Positions 59,969-64,000 of a stretch of 64,000 nucleotides of DNA are shown piece after piece. Numbering within the stretch: the stretch's first letter is position 1; every line of letters begins with the position of its first letter. This DNA is from Streptomyces xantholiticus (GTDB taxonomy: Bacteria > Actinomycetota > Actinomycetes > Streptomycetales > Streptomycetaceae), in assembly GCF_014651015.1 (NCBI RefSeq), contig NZ_BMWB01000003.1:306847-370846 (forward strand). Direction: 5' to 3'. A program made the position numbers and the translations under genes. The notes under the pieces are model-generated. The model did no database searches. It saw only the letters and a program-made list of their open reading frames with translations, and was not told the DNA's origin.

Positions 59969-60990
59969 GGGGTGTCGCCGGGGTCGTCGTCCGGGGTCAG
60001 CAGGTCCGCGATGTCCAGCACGTGGTAGCCGCGCATCGACGGGAGGCAGCTGCCGCGGACCGGAGTGATCGCCGACGCCCACTCCTCGGGGATCGCTCCC
60101 GAGCCGGCGACCGAGCCGGCCAGCGCACCCGCGACCGCCGCGGTGGTGTCGGCGTCGCGGCCCATGTTGACTGCGGTCAGCACCGACGTGCGGAAGTCGC
60201 CCCGCGCCGCCGCGAACGCGCCGAACGCCAGGCCGACGGCCTCCGGCGCCAGGTCCGTCCACGGGTAGCCACCGATGACGACCGCCGAGCGGACCGCCCG
60301 CTCCATCGACAGCGTGTCCGGGTACGTCCGACCCGCCGCGACGACCGCGCGGCGCATGGAGCGGGCCGTCCAGGAGTCCATCGGCACGACGGACAGCGCC
60401 GCGCCGATCACTCCCGCCGGTCCCGCCCCGCCCATCGCCGCCGCGACCCCCGCCGCCACGGCCCGGCCGCCGTAGATGCCCTCGCCGTCGTGGCTGACGC
60501 TGCCGTCGATCGTCACAAGCCGTGCGGCCTCCGCAGGCCGGCCGGCCGCGAAGACGCCGAAGGGAGCCGCCCGCATCGCGAGACCGTCGCTCCATGCGTG
60601 CCGGTGCTGGGCCGAGATCGGGGCGGCGAGGCCCCTGCGGAGATTTTCCAGGGTGCCGCGCTCGCTGAAGCCCGCCCCCCGGAACGGTCCTTCGTCCAGG
60701 TCGGCGATCCACTGGTGCCACGCCGACTCGACGTGGGCCACGGTGAGCGCGGAGCCGTGCCTGGCGAGCAGCAGGCCGGAGAAGATCGCGTACTCGGTGT
60801 CGTCGGTGCCCGCGGGGTCGTCGCTCACGAAGTCCTCGATACGGCCCCAGCGGCGACGGATCTCCGAGGGGCGCAGGTTCTCCGCCGGCGCCCCGAGCGC
60901 GTCACCGACCGCGAGGCCGAGGAGCGCGCCGCGGGCCCGGTCCAGCAGGGCGGCTGCGGAACCGGAGCCGGATGCTGCCAGCACTTCCAT
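59965..60990 (-). CDS. ADP-ribosylglycohydrolase-fold protein, first gene of the operon
   Basis: 341 residues. RARGALLGLAVGDALGAPAENL, metal motif PAGTDDTEYAIFSGLLLARHG, VSHDGEGIYGGRAVAAGVAAA and GRDADTTAAVAGALAGSVAGS give a complete dinuclear metal site. ATG 60990 begins the seven-gene leftward operon; a 12-bp palindrome lies 69 bp upstream. The protein has no signal peptide, so the substrate is intracellular or imported. Confidence 0.92.
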   Translation of the reverse strand: MEVLAASGSGSAAALLDRARGALLGLAVGDALGAPAENLRPSEIRRRWGRIEDFVSDDPAGTDDTEYAIFSGLLLARHGSALTVAHVESAWHQWIADLDEGPFRGAGFSERGTLENLRRGLAAPISAQHRHAWSDGLAMRAAPFGVFAAGRPAEAARLVTIDGSVSHDGEGIYGGRAVAAGVAAAMGGAGPAGVIGAALSVVPMDSWTARSMRRAVVAAGRTYPDTLSMERAVRSAVVIGGYPWTDLAPEAVGLAFGAFAAARGDFRTSVLTAVNMGRDADTTAAVAGALAGSVAGSGAIPEEWASAITPVRGSCLPSMRGYHVLDIADLLTPDDDPGDTP

Positions 60991-61058
60991 GAAGGTCCCC
61001 TTCGCGCGCGCGAGCCTTGTTCCCGGATCTGTGCCACGAGCTGCGCACGACGAGTCGG

Positions 61059-61070
61059 AGAAACGTTTCT
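61059..61070. promoter_or_regulatory. Perfect 12-bp palindrome, LacI-family operator type
   Basis: AGAAACGTTTCT, symmetric about a central CG, lies in the promoter region between the glycohydrolase operon (start 60990, leftward) and the metal transporter (start 61209, rightward). LacI-family sugar repressors bind palindromes of this kind (cf. GAAACGTTTC cores). No LacI gene is in the window, so the regulator would act from elsewhere. Confidence 0.55.
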
Positions 61071-61101
61071 GTCACCCGCTTCGCCCATTCCTGAGGCGCA
61101 A

Positions 61102-61120
61102 GTAAGTAAAGCCTGCCTTG
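61102..61120. promoter_or_regulatory. Weak iron-box-like site upstream of the VIT1 transporter
   Basis: GTAAGTAAAGCCTGCCTTG agrees at 12 of 19 positions with my recollection of the DtxR/IdeR-type consensus TTAGGTWAGSCTWACCTAA, and is about 90 bp before the metal transporter start. The agreement is partial, and the call depends mainly on the sense of the downstream gene. Confidence 0.3.
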
Positions 61121-61208
61121 CTGGTACGCCCCTTACATTCAGCGTATCTTCGAGGACGCCGAAGGGGAGCCGCGCCAACCAGGGCCGCTGCCGGAGAAGG
61201 GGAGATCC

Positions 61209-61937
61209 GTGTCCATCATCGAAACCGAAGCCGCACTTCACGAGGCGCACCGTGACAACCACACGCACCGTGACGTCAACGGCGGCTGGCTGCGCCCGGC
61301 GGTGTTCGGGGCGATGGACGGACTGGTCTCCAACCTCGCGCTGATGACCGGCGTCGCAGGCGGTGCCGTCTCCCAGCAGACGATAGTGATCACGGGCCTG
61401 GCCGGTCTCGCCGCGGGCGCGTTCTCGATGGCGGCCGGCGAGTACACCTCCGTCGCCTCCCAGCGGGAGCTGGTCGAGGCCGAACTGGCCGTGGAGCGAC
61501 GGGAGTTGCGTAAGCACCCGGTCGACGAGATGGAGGAGCTGGCGGCGCTGTACGTCGCCCGCGGAGTGGAGCCGGCGCTCGCCCGCGAGGTTGCGATGCA
61601 GCTCTCGAAGGATCCCGAGCAGGCGCTGGAGATCCATGCCCGGGAGGAGCTCGGCATCGACCCGGACGACCTGCCCTCGCCCCTCGTCGCCGCGCTCTCC
61701 TCCTTCGGTGCGTTCGCGCTCGGCGCGCTGCTGCCGGTGCTGCCGTACCTGCTCGGTGCGAGCGCGCTGTGGCCGGCGGTGCTGCTGGCGCTCGTGGGAC
61801 TCTTCGCCTGTGGTGCCCTGGTGGCGAAGGTCACGGCCCGTGGCTGGTGGTTCAGTGGCCTGCGCCAGCTGGCTCTCGGCGGCACGGCCGCCGCGGTCAC
61901 ATACGGTCTGGGTGCGCTCATCGGCGCCGCTGTGTGA
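61209..61937 (+). CDS. VIT1/CCC1-family iron/manganese transporter
   Basis: 242 residues with five membrane helices. Family motifs are GAMDGLVSNLALMTGVAGG (helix 1, ion-binding Asp) and AAGAFSMAAGEYTSVASQREL (helix 2, with Met and Glu). A cytoplasmic, Glu-rich helical domain (about 85-155) binds metal in plant VIT1. An N-terminal His/Asp-rich stretch precedes helix 1. In bacteria these proteins export or detoxify Fe or Mn. GTG 61209 follows GGAGAAGGGGAGA. Confidence 0.92.
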   Translation: MSIIETEAALHEAHRDNHTHRDVNGGWLRPAVFGAMDGLVSNLALMTGVAGGAVSQQTIVITGLAGLAAGAFSMAAGEYTSVASQRELVEAELAVERRELRKHPVDEMEELAALYVARGVEPALAREVAMQLSKDPEQALEIHAREELGIDPDDLPSPLVAALSSFGAFALGALLPVLPYLLGASALWPAVLLALVGLFACGALVAKVTARGWWFSGLRQLALGGTAAAVTYGLGALIGAAV

Positions 61938-62354
61938 CGCCGCGCACCCCCTGGAATCGCGCCGCACCGGCAGTGCCTGAGCCGGTGCGTTCGCTTTTTC
62001 GGGATTTGTCACGGACCCTGTGACGTACGTCCTGCCGCGAAGTCGCCTCAGGGTGAGACACTATGCAAGGCGCAACATAAGTAGCCGTTACCCGGTGGTT
62101 TCGATTCCGCAATCCCGGGGCATCAGCCGTAGACGCTGTGGGCAATGAGGCCTGCTCTGCGAACGTCCTCCGGACATCCGGTCAACGCCGAATCCGTCCG
62201 TCGGACCCCCTTCACCGCTGACGCGGTGTCCGCATGCTGGAATGGGCTATCCGCTTTCCGAGAAGCACTCCATCATGTAACCTGCACGAAATTTCGCGGA
62301 GGGCCAACGTCGTCCCTCGGCACTGCACATGCCACGACGACGACGGGAGAGCCG
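61938..62354 (+). promoter_or_regulatory. gltB upstream region with two GlnR-like sites
   Basis: A 417-bp non-coding stretch, AT-richer than its surroundings. GTAAC-N6-GAAAT (62277-62292) is close to the GlnR half-site pair GTNAC-N6-GAAAC. GTTAC-N6-GTTTC (62087-62102) reads GAAAC-N6-GTAAC on the other strand. GlnR is the global nitrogen regulator of actinobacteria, and glutamate synthase would be a sensible target. No terminator for the VIT1 gene is obvious; no other gene seen. Confidence 0.4.
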
Positions 62355-64000
62355 ATGCGTTCCGACGCCTGGTCGCCCATGGACGGTCGCCCCGCCCCCC
62401 AGGGGATGTACGACCCCCGTAACGAACACGACGCCTGCGGTGTCGGGTTCGTGGCCACCCTCACCGGTGTTGCCAGCCATGAGCTGGTCGAGCAGGCGCT
62501 GACCGTACTGCGAAACCTCGAGCACCGCGGTGCCACCGGCTCCGAGCCCGACTCCGGCGACGGCGCGGGCATCCTGCTCCAGGTCCCCGACGCATTCCTG
62601 CGTGAGGTCACCGACTTCGACCTGCCCGCGGCCGGCTCGTACGCCGTGGGCATCGGCTTCCTCCCGGCGGACGCCGAGGACAACGAGGCCGCCATCTCGA
62701 AGATCGAGACGATCGCCCGCGAAGAGGGCCTGACCGTCCTCGGCTGGCGCGAGGTCCCCGTCACCCCCGACCTCCTCGGCAACGGCGCCCGCGCCACCAT
62801 GCCCGGCTTCCAGCAGCTGTTCGTCGCCGACGGTGCCAGCGAGGGCATCGCGCTGGACCGCAAGGCCTTCGTGCTGCGCAAGCGCGCCGAGCGCGAGGCC
62901 GGTGTCTACTTCCCGTCGCTCTCCGCGCGCACCATCGTCTACAAGGGCATGCTGACCACCGGCCAGCTGGAGCCCTTCTTCCCGGACCTCTCGGACCGGC
63001 GCTTCGCCACCGCCGTGGCGCTCGTCCACTCGCGGTTCTCCACGAACACCTTCCCGAGCTGGCCGCTGGCCCACCCGTACCGCTTCGTCGCGCACAACGG
63101 CGAGATCAACACGGTCAAGGGCAACCGCAACTGGATGCGCGCCCGTGAGTCGCAGCTCGCCACCCAGCTCTTCAACTCCGGCGCCGGCAAGATCGACCGG
63201 ATCTTCCCCGTCTGTACCCCGGACGCCTCCGACTCCGCGTCCTTCGACGAGGTCCTGGAGCTGCTGCACCTCGGCGGTCGTTCGCTGCCCCACTCCGTGC
63301 TGATGATGGTCCCCGAGGCGTGGGAGAACCACGACTCCATGGACCCGGCCCGGCGCGCCTTCTACCAGTACCACTCCACGATGATGGAGCCCTGGGACGG
63401 CCCGGCCTGCGTCACCTTCACCGACGGCGTCCAGGTCGGCGCGGTCCTCGACCGCAACGGCCTGCGCCCCGGCCGCTACTGGGTCACCGACGACGGTCTC
63501 GTCGTCCTCTCCTCCGAGGTCGGCGTCCTGGACATCGACCCCGCCAAGGTCGTCCGCAAGGGCCGTCTTCAGCCCGGCAAGATGTTCCTCGTCGACACCG
63601 CCGAGCACCGCATCATCGAGGACGACGAGATCAAGTCCGCCCTCGCCGCCGAGCACCCCTACCGGGAGTGGCTGGAGGCCGGTGAGATCGAGCTCGAGGA
63701 CCTTCCCGAGCGCGAGCACATCGTCCACACCCACGCGTCCGTCACCCGTCGCCAGCAGACCTTCGGCTACACCGAGGAAGAGCTGCGCGTCATCCTGGCG
63801 CCGATGGCCCGCACCGGCGGCGAGCCGCTCGGCTCCATGGGCACCGACTCGCCGATCGCGGCCCTGTCCGAGCGCCCCCGGCTGCTGTTCGACTACTTCA
63901 CCCAGCTGTTCGCGCAGGTCACCAACCCGCCGCTGGACGCCATCCGCGAGGAGCTCGTCACCTCGCTGCACTCCTCGCTCGGCCCCCAGGGCAACCTGCT
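62355..64000 (+). CDS. gltB: Glutamate synthase (NADPH) large subunit, 5' part
   Basis: First 548 codons; the gene runs off the right edge. GOGAT makes two glutamates from glutamine and 2-oxoglutarate. A propeptide of 27 residues precedes Cys28 in [12 protein letters not shown], the N-terminal nucleophile exposed by processing. The class II amidotransferase domain shows [37 protein letters not shown] and [16 protein letters not shown]. Later [16 protein letters not shown] and [18 protein letters not shown] lie before the central domain. GGGAG stands 5 nt before ATG 62355. Confidence 0.97.
   Translation, partial: MRSDAWSPMDGRPAPQGMYDPRNEHDACGVGFVATLTGVASHELVEQALTVLRNLEHRGATGSEPDSGDGAGILLQVPDAFLREVTDFDLPAAGSYAVGIGFLPADAEDNEAAISKIETIAREEGLTVLGWREVPVTPDLLGNGARATMPGFQQLFVADGASEGIALDRKAFVLRKRAEREAGVYFPSLSARTIVYKGMLTTGQLEPFFPDLSDRRFATAVALVHSRFSTNTFPSWPLAHPYRFVAHNGEINTVKGNRNWMRARESQLATQLFNSGAGKIDRIFPVCTPDASDSASFDEVLELLHLGGRSLPHSVLMMVPEAWENHDSMDPARRAFYQYHSTMMEPWDGPACVTFTDGVQVGAVLDRNGLRPGRYWVTDDGLVVLSSEVGVLDIDPAKVVRKGRLQPGKMFLVDTAEHRIIEDDEIKSALAAEHPYREWLEAGEIELEDLPEREHIVHTHASVTRRQQTFGYTEEELRVILAPMARTGGEPLGSMGTDSPIAALSERPRLLFDYFTQLFAQVTNPPLDAIREELVTSLHSSLGPQGNL

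Noticed and set aside
58265..60028. 587-codon + strand frame opposite the glycohydrolases
   Set aside because: Shadow of two well-supported genes on the minus strand.
62234..62422. 62-codon frame overlapping the gltB start
   Set aside because: Wrong frame relative to gltB and lies over the putative GlnR site; no ribosome site.

Overview
The window is high-GC (strong G/C at third codon positions), and its gene order (ftsQ-ftsZ-pgeF-yggS-sepF-yggT-divIVA-ileS-lspA-rluD-dnaE-hisDCBH-priA-hisF-hisI-trpE-trpC-trpM-trpB-trpA-lgt-gltB) is the conserved core of a Streptomyces chromosome. I saw no rRNA, tRNA, CRISPR array, prophage, insertion sequence or biosynthetic gene cluster. Most of it is housekeeping DNA. 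The accessory interest lies in intergenic repeats, two gene remnants and one unusual catabolic-looking operon near the right end.

Layout. 1-5690: end of the dcw cluster (ftsQ tail, ftsZ, pgeF, yggS, sepF, yggT, divIVA), rightward. 6202-9652: ileS, leftward, behind an actinobacterial-type isoleucine T-box. 9937-13180: a DksA/TraR protein with a histone-H1-like arm, lspA, an RluD-type pseudouridine synthase and a GNAT acetyltransferase. 13270-21147: mixed genes (MscS channel, hydrolase, secreted M43 metalloprotease, Tat-exported PhoD phosphatase, anchored thioredoxin-fold protein, membrane protein, DUF2252 protein). 21375-24914: dnaE. 25018-33705: a 57-residue protein, an NYN-domain protein, an ABC exporter, DUF2567, YbaK, a LON-domain protein and two proteins of unknown function. 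33909-39759: tightly coupled histidine operon with bifunctional PriA, a Rid protein and two tiny frames. 39800-42221: two probable gene remnants around a PucR-type regulator. 42961-50411: hisI, trpE and the dispersed trp genes, including trpM and two membrane proteins. 50475-52445: a second anchored thioredoxin-fold protein and lgt. 52729-60990: a leftward operon of four ADP-ribosylglycohydrolase-fold proteins, a ribokinase, a CaiB/BaiF CoA-transferase and a CitE/HpcH lyase. 61209-64000: a VIT1/CCC1 metal transporter and the start of gltB.

How it works together. The left end builds the division septum (FtsZ and its membrane tether SepF) and the polar growth machinery (DivIVA). The his and trp genes make two amino acids and share PriA, which does both the HisA and TrpF steps, so no trpF is needed. 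The seven-gene operon at 52729-60990 is the best candidate for an undescribed pathway. Adjacent genes overlap by 4 nt at five of six junctions, and a perfect 12-bp palindrome of LacI-operator type lies upstream. The enzymes could release ribose from an ADP-ribosyl or N-riboside compound, phosphorylate it, and process an acyl-CoA aglycone. Two other points deserve attention. IleRS carries an inverted class I signature (GAHH in place of HIGH). A family of inverted-repeat-bearing intergenic elements occurs in four gaps. Many start codons lack a Shine-Dalgarno sequence and instead sit 6-8 nt after a -10-like hexamer, which suggests leaderless transcripts.
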